From Flavobacterium micromati (GTDB taxonomy: Bacteria > Bacteroidota > Bacteroidia > Flavobacteriales > Flavobacteriaceae), in contig NZ_FQWF01000011.1 of assembly GCF_900129585.1 (NCBI RefSeq), positions 124,001-188,000 on the forward strand: 64,000 nucleotides of DNA, given 5' to 3'. Made by a program: the position numbers and the translations under genes. This document shows, piece by piece, positions 27,671 through 36,929 of the stretch. Within the stretch, counting starts at the first letter, position 1. The number at the start of each line of letters is the position of its first letter. The notes beneath the pieces are model-generated. The model worked only from the letters and a program-made list of their open reading frames with translations. It searched no databases and was not told the DNA's origin.

Positions 27671-29701
27671 CTATTTCAAAATATAATATCCCTTTTCGGC
27701 AGTGGCATGAAAAGGGATATTGTTTTTTGCACAGCTTTTTTTCCATTTTATTCGAAAATTTTTATAATTTGACCCGTCAGCGATAACCATTTTAGGCTGC
27801 ATAACTTGTAATACCCGATCTAAGTTTACCTGAGTTGATTGTGTCAAAAGGAGTATGTCAGCAGCAATATCCTCTGGATAAATCACCGTACTATCCAGTA
27901 CATATATTTTTTTTCCACTAAAAAAGATGAAGTTCTGCAATTTTGTTTTTTCCACAATTTTGCTGTGATTCCCTAAACTATATGAATTTAAAATGGTGTT
28001 TCTATCAACCGATTTTAGAAGATTGTCATTAGCAATTATGATTATATTATCTCCATTCCTCTCCGCTATTAACGTGTTTTTATTGCTATTGAAAATAACA
28101 AGTTCTTTTTCTTTGTGAACATTCCATCTTATTGTAAAGTACGAAATTTGTAAAATAATTATTGAAAACATAACATAAACTAATTTATTAAAACTTGGTT
28201 TTTTGAACCAAATAATGACTGTCAATAGCAATAAATAACTACACACAAATAAGTATGAATGAAGCGGAATATCTGTAATAATAAATTGTTCAAATGAAGC
28301 TATAATGTTTACTATTTTGTTCAAATAATAAATGCTCCATTCAAGTAATTGTGAAATAAAAACGGGAATTATGTTGAATGCCGCTAAAACCATTACTAGA
28401 ACTCCCAAAACCATTATAATACTCAACATAGGGATAATAATGAGATTCGAAATAAAGAACAGACCAGGAAATTGATGAAAATAATAAATACTCAATGGCA
28501 AGGTTCCTATTTGCGCTGCAAACGAAACGGTAAGAATATCCCAAGTGTATTTTGAAAATTTGGTTTTAGGAGACCAAATTGAAGCTAGAAGCGGCTGTAA
28601 CCACATTATAAAAAACAACGCTATATAACTTAGTTGAAAACCAACATCAAATAAAAAAGAAGGTTCTACAAGCAAAATAAGTAAGACGGAAACTAATAAG
28701 GTATGATAGATGTTAACGCTTCTGCGGAGATGAATTCCTATTGCGACAAATGAAAACATAGTAACAGATCGAACGACTGATGGTGCTAAGCCTGCAATGA
28801 TGCCAAACAGAGACAACGAAGAAATTATTACGATTAACTTAATGAACGAACCGCGTCTTGTATTTGGTATAGGTTTTAGTAGAAAGGTTAAAAAAATTAA
28901 AATAAATCCGATGTGCAAACCTGAAACTGATAATATATGAACTGCTCCTGCATATTGATAATCCCGAATAATATCTGGTGAAATTTCTTGTTGCTGTCCC
29001 ATTATTAGCGCAACAGCGACATGCATTTCCGTTTTATTAAAATGATTCTTTTCTAAATTCTTAATAATACGACTTCTCAACAGTGAGGAGTAATACCAGA
29101 TGTCTTTTTTAATTTCGCTTCCTATTTTTATTTGATTAGGTTCAGCATAAAGTTGCGCATAGATTTGTTTATTTTCAAGGTATTTACTGTAGTTGAATTG
29201 GTTTGGATTATTAGCCGGTTTATTTTTTGTTAAAATCCCTCTGATTAATAGATTAGTTCCAATGATTAAATTGCGGTCAATGTTGTCTTTAGAAATATTA
29301 AGTATCAATTTTCCCGTTTGTTTCTTTTTGTCAATGTGATTTAAAATAACAATGTAGCGGTCACTAAAAGCCGATTTTTTGAGTTTTTCTTTGATTGTGA
29401 CGGAGATATTATGCGGTTCTTCAAATATATTTTTATTATGGATGTAATTGTTCTTTTGGAAATAATCAGTATGTATAATTGCATTTGAGATTCCAATAAG
29501 AAAGGCCAGAAAATAAGTTACGATGCCAAAGTAAACTGAGGATTTACTTTTAGTATAAAAATAAAGTGCAAAGAAAGACAGGAAAGAAAAACCAATAATT
29601 ATGAAAACCACCTCAATGGGAGAAATCATAAATTTTGCAAAAAGCAATCCAAAAACAAATCCAATTGTGATCCTCGCAAGAGGGAATTGTAGTACTTTCA
29701 T
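27671..29701 (-). CDS. comEC: ComEC/Rec2-family DNA-uptake membrane protein
   Basis: 676 residues. ComEC forms the inner-membrane channel for single-stranded DNA in natural transformation. The order is: N-terminal helices (1-65), an OB-like DUF4131 region (about 70-200), and the Competence domain (about 215-490) with the signature HILSVSGLHIGF and VRSVTMFSFVAIG. A C-terminal region (about 530-676) corresponds to the metallo-beta-lactamase-like domain but has no HxHxDH metal motif, so it is probably not a nuclease. It is last in the surE-lpxB run, 92 bp after the NlpC/P60 gene. Transformation ability is not shown by this gene alone. Confidence 0.9.
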   Translation of the reverse strand: MKVLQFPLARITIGFVFGLLFAKFMISPIEVVFIIIGFSFLSFFALYFYTKSKSSVYFGIVTYFLAFLIGISNAIIHTDYFQKNNYIHNKNIFEEPHNISVTIKEKLKKSAFSDRYIVILNHIDKKKQTGKLILNISKDNIDRNLIIGTNLLIRGILTKNKPANNPNQFNYSKYLENKQIYAQLYAEPNQIKIGSEIKKDIWYYSSLLRSRIIKNLEKNHFNKTEMHVAVALIMGQQQEISPDIIRDYQYAGAVHILSVSGLHIGFILIFLTFLLKPIPNTRRGSFIKLIVIISSLSLFGIIAGLAPSVVRSVTMFSFVAIGIHLRRSVNIYHTLLVSVLLILLVEPSFLFDVGFQLSYIALFFIMWLQPLLASIWSPKTKFSKYTWDILTVSFAAQIGTLPLSIYYFHQFPGLFFISNLIIIPMLSIIMVLGVLVMVLAAFNIIPVFISQLLEWSIYYLNKIVNIIASFEQFIITDIPLHSYLFVCSYLLLLTVIIWFKKPSFNKLVYVMFSIIILQISYFTIRWNVHKEKELVIFNSNKNTLIAERNGDNIIIIANDNLLKSVDRNTILNSYSLGNHSKIVEKTKLQNFIFFSGKKIYVLDSTVIYPEDIAADILLLTQSTQVNLDRVLQVMQPKMVIADGSNYKNFRIKWKKSCAKNNIPFHATAEKGYYILK
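27685..27728 (+). terminator. Plus-strand terminator inside the 3' end of comEC
   Basis: A perfect 12-bp stem (AATATCCCTTTT / AAAAGGGATATT) with a 13-nt loop, then a T-run. It lies 22 bp after the thioredoxin-like stop codon, entirely within the last codons of the convergent comEC gene. Confidence 0.75.
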
Positions 29702-29793
29702 GACTCTAAAGTACGTATTTTCAATAAGAAACGATTTATTTTAAGTAAATTTTTACTCGAGATTGTTTAACGGTTTTTCAAAAAGAAAAAAAA

Positions 29794-30300
29794 TTATAAA
29801 ATTCGGTTGATTTGTGCAAACGTATTTTTATAATACGACTGTTTGGTTGAGGAAATTATAACGCCTTTTGAAGTTGAGGAGTGAATAAATATTATGTCGT
29901 CATCATTTACCTCAATGATAATCCCAACGTGATTTATTTTTTTGCTATTATCCGTTTTAAAAAAAATTAAATCTCCTTTTCGCACTTTTTCTTTCTTCTG
30001 ATTTATTACCGTCCCAAGCTTTGACTGCTCTAAAGAACTGCGTGGAATAGTAATGTTTTCTGAATTAAAAACGGCGTACATCAAGCCAGAACAGTCAAAT
30101 CCAGTTTTTGTAGTTCCACCGTACTTGTACTTTATTCCGACGTTTTTAGTAGCAACATCGATTAATTGTTCTGCTATTCGTTCCGTTTTCCTGTTTTCTG
30201 AATGAGAGACTTTTTCTTTTTTTGAACTGACAACAGGCGATGTTGACTTACAAGCCGTAAATAAGAGAGTCAAAAATAGAAGTACAACGAGATTTTTCAA
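29794..30300 (-). CDS. NlpC/P60 (C40) peptidoglycan hydrolase lipoprotein
   Basis: A 168-residue lipoprotein with lipobox FTAC (Cys17). The NlpC/P60 domain fills residues 45-168: YKYGGTTKTGFDCSGLMY holds the catalytic Cys70, INHVGIII the catalytic His124, and FIHSST the third polar residue (His near 137). Enzymes of this family cut the D-Glu to diamino-acid bond of stem peptides. The protein is close to the minimal size of the family (single domain, no SH3 or LysM). It sits 38 bp after lpxB on the same strand, in an envelope-oriented operon. Confidence 0.92.
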   Translation of the reverse strand: MKNLVVLLFLTLLFTACKSTSPVVSSKKEKVSHSENRKTERIAEQLIDVATKNVGIKYKYGGTTKTGFDCSGLMYAVFNSENITIPRSSLEQSKLGTVINQKKEKVRKGDLIFFKTDNSKKINHVGIIIEVNDDDIIFIHSSTSKGVIISSTKQSYYKNTFAQINRIL

Positions 30301-30338
30301 GAGAGTTTCTTTATTTAGTTTTTATAATCAACGGTTAA

Positions 30339-31451
30339 TTATTGTAGATCTTTTAAAATTAGTGCAGCTGTTTTTTCGCTTGCTCCAATGCCACCCAATT
30401 TTTCTTCTAATAAGTTGTATTTTTTAAGAAGACTGACGCGAATTTTGGGAGTTAAAATTTTGTTAAGCTCTTCTCGAATTCTTTTTGTATTGCAATCATC
30501 CTGAATTAATTCGGTTACAACTTCTTCGTCCATTATTAAGTTTACTAATGAAATGTATTTAAGTGTAATGATTCGTTTTGCAATTTGGTACGAAGCCCAG
30601 CTGCCTTTATAACAAACCACTTCAGGTACTTTAAAAAGTGCAGTTTCTAGTGTTGCCGTTCCTGAAGTTACTAATGCTGCGGTGGCATTTTGTAATAAAT
30701 CATAGGTTTTATTTGAAATGAATTTTATATTGCTTTGGGAAATAAAATTCTGATACAATGAAAAATCTTGACTAGGTGCGCCAGCAATTACAAATTGGTA
30801 AGTCGGAAAATCATTAACTACACTTAACATTACTGATAGCATTTTCGTAATTTCTTGTTTTCTGCTTCCTGGCAAAATAGCAATAATAGGTTTTTCGTCT
30901 AATTGATTTTCTTTCCGGAAAAGGATTGGATCGGTAAAGGTTTGATCGTGAATCGCGTCAATTAATGGATGTCCCACAAATTTGACTGCAAATTGATGTT
31001 TGTCTTGATAAAACTTTTTTTCAAAAGGCAGAATGACAAACATTTTGTCAACATCTCGTTTAATGTCAGTAATTCTGCTTTCTTTCCAAGCCCATATTTG
31101 AGGAGATATATAGTAATGCGTTTTCATTCCTAATGCTTTTGCCCATTTAGCAATTCGAAGATTAAAACCTGGATAGTCAATAAAAATTAGGACATCAGGC
31201 TGAAATGCGAGAATGTCTTTTTTGCATATTTTGATATTTTCTAGAATAGTTTTTAAATTAAAGATAACCTCGATGAATCCCATAAAGGCGAGTTCGCGAT
31301 AATGTTTTACCAATGTTCCGCCTACGTTTTTCATTAAGTCGCCACCCCAAAAACGGATTTCAGCTTTTGGATCTTTTTTATAAAGTTCTTTCATCAAATT
31401 AGAACCATGTAAATCACCCGAAGCTTCTCCTGCAATTATATAATATTTCAT
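30339..31451 (-). CDS. lpxB: Lipid-A-disaccharide synthase
   Basis: A cytoplasmic peripheral membrane glycosyltransferase (GT19) that joins UDP-2,3-diacylglucosamine and lipid X to form the lipid A disaccharide. The 370-residue protein opens with the family signature IAGEASGDLHGSNLM and carries GFIEVIFNL, ILPGSRKQEI (sugar-nucleotide binding) and SGTATLETALF near the C-terminus. Length is normal. It lies downstream of surE and a small membrane protein; a -7 box in the 78-bp gap suggests an extra promoter. It acts in the LPS pathway with LptC encoded elsewhere in the window. Confidence 0.97.
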   Translation of the reverse strand: MKYYIIAGEASGDLHGSNLMKELYKKDPKAEIRFWGGDLMKNVGGTLVKHYRELAFMGFIEVIFNLKTILENIKICKKDILAFQPDVLIFIDYPGFNLRIAKWAKALGMKTHYYISPQIWAWKESRITDIKRDVDKMFVILPFEKKFYQDKHQFAVKFVGHPLIDAIHDQTFTDPILFRKENQLDEKPIIAILPGSRKQEITKMLSVMLSVVNDFPTYQFVIAGAPSQDFSLYQNFISQSNIKFISNKTYDLLQNATAALVTSGTATLETALFKVPEVVCYKGSWASYQIAKRIITLKYISLVNLIMDEEVVTELIQDDCNTKRIREELNKILTPKIRVSLLKKYNLLEEKLGGIGASEKTAALILKDLQ

Positions 31452-31509
31452 TTTTTATCCGATTAAGTAGTAGTGGTTTGATTTGAAAATGGAATGTTCT
31501 TGTAAATAG

Positions 31510-31517
31510 CAAAGATA
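31510..31517 (-). promoter_or_regulatory. -7 box before lpxB
   Basis: TATCTTTG on the minus strand, a full match to TAnnTTTG, 58 bp before the lpxB ATG and after the preceding gene's stop codon. Confidence 0.55.
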
Positions 31518-31529
31518 AACGAATCCTAA

Positions 31530-31802
31530 TTAGATAAATATTGTAAGTATCGCCAAAGCAATTACTGCTAACACAACTCCACGAGCCATCATTTCTTTAT
31601 TTAAAGATAATAAAAGTCCAAAAACAGCTAGCGAGGGAATTGCTCCTAAGGTGATAACTTTACCAAGATTGCCTTGTGATTTCAGGATTTGTAATCCAGA
31701 AGCAAAAGTAAAATCAGTATAAAAGGTAATGAATAAGTATGTTCCCAGAAGTGCAGCAACAATTCCAAATATAAATCCGTATAATAAATCTATTTTATTC
31801 AT
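31530..31802 (-). CDS. Small three-helix membrane protein between surE and lpxB
   Basis: 90 residues with three hydrophobic segments (about 6-28, 48-66 and 72-90) and few charges. No named domain. Its start overlaps the end of surE by 8 bp, so it is translationally coupled. It is a real gene by position and by its clean membrane-protein composition. Function unknown; the surE/lpxB context only hints at an envelope role. Confidence 0.75.
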   Translation of the reverse strand: MNKIDLLYGFIFGIVAALLGTYLFITFYTDFTFASGLQILKSQGNLGKVITLGAIPSLAVFGLLLSLNKEMMARGVVLAVIALAILTIFI

Positions 31803-32574
31803 TCCAATTTCTAGTATTAAGATTTTGTATTGCGTGATGTGCAGTTAAATCAAATTGTACAGGAACGACTGAGATGTAATTATTTTCTAATGCCCACTCA
31901 TCAGTGTCTTCGCCCTTGTCTTGATTGATAAATTCGCCTGCTAGCCAGTAATAATCTCGTCCTTGTGGAGTTTTTCTTTTATCGAATTTTTCAGCCCAAA
32001 ACGCCTTCGCTTGACGACAAATTCTAATTCCTTTTATGTCTTTTTCTTCCAATTTTGGAAAATTAACATTGAGGACAACTCCTTGCGGTAATCCGTTTTC
32101 TAAAACTTCGAGCACTATTTTTTTTATAAAAGTTTTTATCGGTTCAAAATTAGCATTCCAGTCATAATCCAATAGGGAAAAACCAATAGCAGGGATTCCT
32201 TCAATTCCTGCTTCGACAGCAGCGCTCATTGTTCCAGAGTAGATTACATTTATAGAAGAATTAGAACCATGATTAACACCAGAAACGCATAAATCAGGTT
32301 TTCGTTTCAAGATTTCATTGACCGCTAATTTTACACAATCAACAGGAGTACCAGAACAGCTATATTCAGTAAAAGAATCTCCTTCTAATGATATTTTATT
32401 TAAATACAAGGTGCTATTTGTAGTAATTGCATGACCCATAGCACTTTGAGGTGCATCTGGTGCGACAACTACAATTTCTCCTAATTCAGCCATAACTGAA
32501 ATTAGGGCTCTTAGTCCTGGAGCCGAAATACCGTCGTCATTTGTAATAAGAATTAGAGGTTTATTTGTTTTCAT
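31795..32574 (-). CDS. surE: 5'-nucleotidase SurE
   Basis: A metal-dependent nucleoside 5'-monophosphate phosphatase of stationary-phase survival. 259 residues from the ATG at 32574 (MKTNKPLILITNDDG). The signature NDDGISAPGL with its metal-binding Asp pair is at the N-terminus, followed by SGVNHGSNSSINVIYSGTMSAA, which is strongly conserved in SurE. A longer frame opens at a TTG at 32619, but the -7 box at 32617-32624 overlaps it, so that start would precede the transcript. It is the first gene of the surE-lpxB-NlpC/P60-comEC run. Confidence 0.96.
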   Translation of the reverse strand: MKTNKPLILITNDDGISAPGLRALISVMAELGEIVVVAPDAPQSAMGHAITTNSTLYLNKISLEGDSFTEYSCSGTPVDCVKLAVNEILKRKPDLCVSGVNHGSNSSINVIYSGTMSAAVEAGIEGIPAIGFSLLDYDWNANFEPIKTFIKKIVLEVLENGLPQGVVLNVNFPKLEEKDIKGIRICRQAKAFWAEKFDKRKTPQGRDYYWLAGEFINQDKGEDTDEWALENNYISVVPVQFDLTAHHAIQNLNTRNWNE

Positions 32575-32616
32575 TGGTACAGTATTAAAAAAGATATTTT
32601 CTTGTAATTTTTTTGA

Positions 32617-32624
32617 CAAATGTA
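32617..32624 (-). promoter_or_regulatory. -7 box of the surE operon
   Basis: TACATTTG on the minus strand, a full match to TAnnTTTG, 42 bp before the ATG. It decides the start of surE. Confidence 0.65.
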
Positions 32625-32739
32625 GTTACTCAAACCGCTATATTTTGAACAAAAGATAAAAATATGTTATCTTAGCGAGTTTTACTTATTATCGCAAAAC
32701 ATTTTTTATATCTTTAGCAACTATTTGGAGCAAGTCATG

Positions 32740-32747
32740 TATTTTTG
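32740..32747 (+). promoter_or_regulatory. -7 box of the C-terminal-processing protease gene
   Basis: TATTTTTG, a full match to TAnnTTTG, 35 bp before the ATG at 32783. Confidence 0.6.
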
Positions 32748-32782
32748 GCATTGTTTTTTACCGAATCTTAGTATAAAAATTC

Positions 32783-34960
32783 ATGAATACTATTCTTAAC
32801 TTTATGAAAAGAAATTATAAAATCATCGTTGTAATCGCCTTTATTTCGGTGGCACTTTTTGCCTTTAAAATGAATGCCTCAAAGGTAAATGATCCTGAGA
32901 AAGACAAACTGCTTTTAGAACTTTTAACTTTCGTTATTGAAAAAGGCCATTATAGTCCAGCATCAATTGACGATACTTTTTCGAGAGGGATTTATAAAGA
33001 TTATATTGAAGCGCTCGATCCATCGAAACGTTTCTTTTTGCAATCAGATATTAATGAATTTTCGAAATTCGAATTGCAGCTAGATGATCAATTACTTAAT
33101 AAGGATTTATCCTTTTTTAATTTAACTTACAGCCGCTTGATTAAAAGAATGGAGGCTAGTGCTTCTATTTACAAGAATATTTTAGCTAAGCCTTTTAATT
33201 ACAAGATTGAAGAAGACTTTAATATTGATTATGAAAAAGCACCTTATTCTAAAAATTTGGTTGAATTAAAAGAAAAGTGGCGTAAACAAATAAAGTTATC
33301 CACACTTTCGTCTCTTACTGACAAGCAGAAATTAGAACAGGATAAAAAGAAAAACGATCCAAAGTATATAATGAAGTCTTTTGATAATTTAGAAAAAGAA
33401 ACCAGAGAAAGTTCGTCTAAATCGCTTGATGAATATTTTGGTTTTATAAAAGATTTAGAAAGAAACGATTGGTTTTCAGTGTACGTGAATTCTATAACTG
33501 CACGTTTTGACCCCCATACAAATTATTTTGCACCAGAAGAGAAGGAGCGCTTTGATGTAAGCATCAGCGGAAAACTGGAGGGAATTGGTGCTCGTCTTCA
33601 AAAGAAAAACGATTACACTGAAATAACCGAACTTATTTCTGGTGGTCCCGCTTGGAGAGGAAAATTGCTGGAGGCTGGCGATTTAATCATGAAGGTAGCT
33701 CAGGGAAAAAATGAAGCTGTTGAAGTTGTTGGAATGCGATTAGACGATGTCGTAAAAAAAATTAAAGGACCTAAAGGTTCAGAAGTTCGTTTAACAGTTA
33801 AAAAAGTTGATGGCACTATTAAAGTGATACCTATTATAAGAGATATAGTTGAAATAGAGGAGACTTATGCTAAATCAAGTATTGTCAATAAAAATGGGTT
33901 GAAGTACGGCGTTATTTATTTACCAAAATTCTATATTGATTTTGAAAATAAAAACGGCAGAGATGCTGGTAAAGATATTGCAATAGAGGTCGATCGCTTA
34001 AAAGAAGCAGGAGTTGATGGAATTGTACTTGATGTGCGTGATGACGGCGGTGGTTCTTTATCTACGGTGGTTGATATTGCTGGTTTATTTATTGAAGAAG
34101 GACCAATTGTTCAAATAAAATCGGCTGGAAGAAGTAAAGAAGTTTTATACGACAGAGATAGAAAAATTGAATGGGATGGACCATTAGTTATTATGGTAAA
34201 TAGTTTCTCCGCAAGTGCATCTGAAATTTTGGCAGCAGCGATTCAAGATTATAAAAGAGGAATTATCGTAGGTAGTAGACAAACCTATGGTAAGGGAACT
34301 GTTCAAAATGTAATTGATTTAAACGAGTTTGTTCGCAGCAGCACAGTAGGAGATCTAGGTGCAATTAAAACAACGACGCAAAAATTTTATAGAATTAATG
34401 GTGGTTCAACTCAGTTAGAAGGCGTTCGTAGCGATGTTGTTATGCCAGATAGATACGCCTATTTAAAAATGGGCGAACGTGATATAGAAAATGCGATGCC
34501 TTGGGACAAAATTGATCAAGCGGACTACACGGTTTGGAATCAAAACGAGAATTTTAATCAGGCCATTATCAATAGTAAAAATAGAATTAGTATTAATCCT
34601 CACTTTAAACTTATTGAAGAAAATGCAAAATGGATTGATAGTAGAAGTAAAGAGAACGTTTATAGTTTAAATATTGAAAAATTTACTAAGGCTCAAGCTG
34701 AGATCGAAGAAAAAGCAAAAAAGTATAAGCCCATTATTGATTATAAGAATACATTGATTTTTAACTCTTTGCCTAACGAAATGAAAGCCATTAATGATGA
34801 TGTTTCCCTAAAAGAAAAAAGAGAAAGATGGCATGAAGCTTTAGCTAAAGATATTTACGTGGAAGAGGCCTTAAATGTCTTGGATGATTTACAGTCGAAG
34901 TCGATGTCATCAAAAACTATTCCTGTGAAAATAAAAAAAGATAAACTTGCTAAGACCTAG
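32783..34960 (+). CDS. C-terminal-processing (tail-specific) protease, S41A
   Basis: A 725-residue periplasmic protease of the Prc/CtpA type. It has an N-terminal signal anchor (about residues 14-30), then the Prc-type N-terminal domain (40-235), a PDZ domain (about 245-340, KLEGIGARLQ to VRLTVKK), and the S41 protease core. The core has the Ser/Lys dyad in FSASASE (Ser478) and TYGKGT (Lys504). A C-terminal DUF3340-like region runs from about 560. Such enzymes trim or degrade periplasmic and lipoprotein substrates by their C-termini. It is a single-gene unit with its own promoter box and a strong terminator. The alternative start at Met8 cannot be excluded. Confidence 0.95.
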   Translation: MNTILNFMKRNYKIIVVIAFISVALFAFKMNASKVNDPEKDKLLLELLTFVIEKGHYSPASIDDTFSRGIYKDYIEALDPSKRFFLQSDINEFSKFELQLDDQLLNKDLSFFNLTYSRLIKRMEASASIYKNILAKPFNYKIEEDFNIDYEKAPYSKNLVELKEKWRKQIKLSTLSSLTDKQKLEQDKKKNDPKYIMKSFDNLEKETRESSSKSLDEYFGFIKDLERNDWFSVYVNSITARFDPHTNYFAPEEKERFDVSISGKLEGIGARLQKKNDYTEITELISGGPAWRGKLLEAGDLIMKVAQGKNEAVEVVGMRLDDVVKKIKGPKGSEVRLTVKKVDGTIKVIPIIRDIVEIEETYAKSSIVNKNGLKYGVIYLPKFYIDFENKNGRDAGKDIAIEVDRLKEAGVDGIVLDVRDDGGGSLSTVVDIAGLFIEEGPIVQIKSAGRSKEVLYDRDRKIEWDGPLVIMVNSFSASASEILAAAIQDYKRGIIVGSRQTYGKGTVQNVIDLNEFVRSSTVGDLGAIKTTTQKFYRINGGSTQLEGVRSDVVMPDRYAYLKMGERDIENAMPWDKIDQADYTVWNQNENFNQAIINSKNRISINPHFKLIEENAKWIDSRSKENVYSLNIEKFTKAQAEIEEKAKKYKPIIDYKNTLIFNSLPNEMKAINDDVSLKEKRERWHEALAKDIYVEEALNVLDDLQSKSMSSKTIPVKIKKDKLAKT

Positions 34961-34982
34961 TGATACAATAAAATATCTATTT

Positions 34983-35020
34983 AAAAATGCTCCAAAAAAT
35001 AATTTTGGAGCATTTTTTTT
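34983..35020 (+). terminator. Terminator of the S41 protease gene
   Basis: A 15-bp perfect stem (AAAAATGCTCCAAAA / TTTTGGAGCATTTTT) with a 5-nt loop and a following T-run, 23 bp after the stop codon. Confidence 0.92.
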
Positions 35021-35688
35021 ACACGGAAATTAATTTGATAAATATATTGAATCATTTATTGATTTAAGATAAGTAAACTTTTCAATTTTTTTTTATGATC
35101 TGAAACTTAAGGTAGCTATCTATATCGCTGGTTGTTTCTTATGAGTATCTTCTATTCGTAGAACTTTTGATGATAATAACAGAATGAAAAAACTGTTTTA
35201 GCTAGTGGGTAGGATTAGAAAAATTAGTCCGCTAAGATCAAAGCATTGAAATCTTTCAAATGGAAAGTGTCATTCTGAGAGTAGCCGGAGGGCGGAACTT
35301 CTTTTATAAGCAACATGGAATCTCGACTGCGCTCGATTTGACAGAAAACAAAACAGTATTTTCAAAGATTAAATGGGCTAGATAGTAAATTTGGTAATGA
35401 AATATAAATAACTAAATACTTTCTTCTAGCAAAAAATTATATGTAGCTGAAAGGATTATTTGAGAATTTGTTATTCTCGTGTCAGAAAGAGTAAATCACA
35501 AATTTGTTTTTTCATAAACGAGGCAAAGATTATAACCAACGAATTAGTAACTGATGTTCATCCAAACGAAACCGTGATTGAATTATACTTTTTTTAATTT
35601 GACGGACAAATAGAAAGCAGTTTAGAAATTCGTACCGATTATAAATATAAAAGGTTCAAATTAAATATTTATGATGGAGTTTTTATAA
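35021..35688. other. Gap with a solitary palindromic repeat and possible gene debris
   Basis: 668 bp without a full gene. It contains the palindromic repeat at 35268-35343. Near 35508-35580 the plus strand reads through codons giving ITNELVTDVHPNETVIELYF and then an in-frame TAA, after which FDGQIESSLEIRTDYKYK continues in the same frame. This looks like coding sequence that has lost its start and gained a stop, but I do not recognise the family. Nothing else is visible. Confidence 0.4.
35268..35343. repeat. Solitary imperfect palindromic repeat (REP-like)
   Basis: A 76-bp element starting TGTCATTCTGAG and ending CGCTCGATTTGACA. The inverse complement of its right end, TGTCAAATCGAGCGCAG, matches the left end at most positions (TGTCA....GAG.G.AG). 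It is of the type scattered through many Bacteroidetes genomes. It shares the head TGTCAT-x-CTG and the tail TTTGACA with units of the tandem array at 15381-16793. Confidence 0.7.
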
Positions 35689-36924
35689 CTACCATTCATT
35701 TACTTTATTAGCATCCATTTTGATAAAGATAAATAGCAAGATTGTAAATCCCCAAAGTCCAGAACCACCGTATGAAAAAAAAGGAAGTGGAACTCCAATT
35801 GTTGGAAAAATTCCCACCACCATTGCGATATTTACGAAAAAGTGTGTAAATAATATTCCAGCAACACAATAGCCATAAACCCGACTAAATTTAGTTTTTT
35901 GCCTCTCAGCTAAATAAATTATTCTAAGAAATAAACCTGCAAAAAGTGCGATTACCGCTACTGAACCTGCAAAGCCCCATTCTTCTCCTACAGTTGTAAA
36001 AATATAATCGGTGTGTTGTTCTGGAACAAATCCACCTTTAGTTTGCGTCCCTTCAAGAAATCCTTTTCCTACCCAACCACCTGATCCTATTGCAATTTCG
36101 GATTGATTTGTATTGTATCCAATGCCTTTCATATCGACCGTTTTTCCTAAAAGTATATTGAAACGATCTCTGTGATGTTGTTTAAGCACATTGTCAAAAA
36201 GGTAATCGACAGATAATACAAAACCGGATATTAATGCAAAAAGAATAGTACTTAGAATAATATTCCTGTCCGCTAATCTCGATTTAAAATGAACAAAAAT
36301 AAGGATTAGTAATCCAATAAGAATTACATATTGAGGTTCGAAAATAAGTGTTAATACAAATAAAAGTATTGTTACAAACCCAGTCCAGACATACCAAGCA
36401 GGAAGTCCTTCCCGGTATAAAACTATTATAAATATGCTATAAATTAATGCACTGCCTGGATCCGGTTGCGGCAATATCAGTAATACTGGTAAAGAAATAA
36501 TTGCTAAAGCCTGCCATTGCCTTACAACATCTTTTAAGTTAATTTGGGTATCACTAAGATACTTAGCTATAGCTAAAGAAGTTGCAGTTTTTGCAAATTC
36601 AGATGGCTGTAATGTGAAGCTTCCGATAGCGTACCAGCAACGTTGCCCCGCGATTGTTTTACCAAAGAAAAACAGTCCAATTAAGGACAAAATGGAAATT
36701 ATAAAAATTATACTTGCATATTTTTCATAAAATTTTCCATCAACAGCTAATATAACAATTATTAGAGGGATTGCAAGTACGATAAATATTAATTGCTTCT
36801 GGTAAGTGTCCTCCATGGAGGACAAAGAAGAAGAGTAGATATTTAACCAACCTAAAATAACTAATGCCGTATAAATTAATATACTTATCCAGTCAATATT
36901 ATTTGCTACACTTTGGTTTTTCAT
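35689..36924 (-). CDS. rodA: Rod-shape-determining protein RodA (SEDS glycosyltransferase)
   Basis: A 411-residue polytopic membrane protein of the SEDS family that polymerises lipid II into glycan strands during elongation, working with PBP2. Family motifs include SFTLQPSEFAKTATSLAIA in the first half, LPQPDPGSALIY, and the C-terminal IGVPLPFFSYGGSGLWG. The Asp of the QPDPG loop matches the essential residue of the family. It starts 5 bp after mrdA and is the last gene of the mre operon. Confidence 0.96.
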   Translation of the reverse strand: MKNQSVANNIDWISILIYTALVILGWLNIYSSSLSSMEDTYQKQLIFIVLAIPLIIVILAVDGKFYEKYASIIFIISILSLIGLFFFGKTIAGQRCWYAIGSFTLQPSEFAKTATSLAIAKYLSDTQINLKDVVRQWQALAIISLPVLLILPQPDPGSALIYSIFIIVLYREGLPAWYVWTGFVTILLFVLTLIFEPQYVILIGLLILIFVHFKSRLADRNIILSTILFALISGFVLSVDYLFDNVLKQHHRDRFNILLGKTVDMKGIGYNTNQSEIAIGSGGWVGKGFLEGTQTKGGFVPEQHTDYIFTTVGEEWGFAGSVAVIALFAGLFLRIIYLAERQKTKFSRVYGYCVAGILFTHFFVNIAMVVGIFPTIGVPLPFFSYGGSGLWGFTILLFIFIKMDANKVNEW

Positions 36925-36929
36925 TAGAA

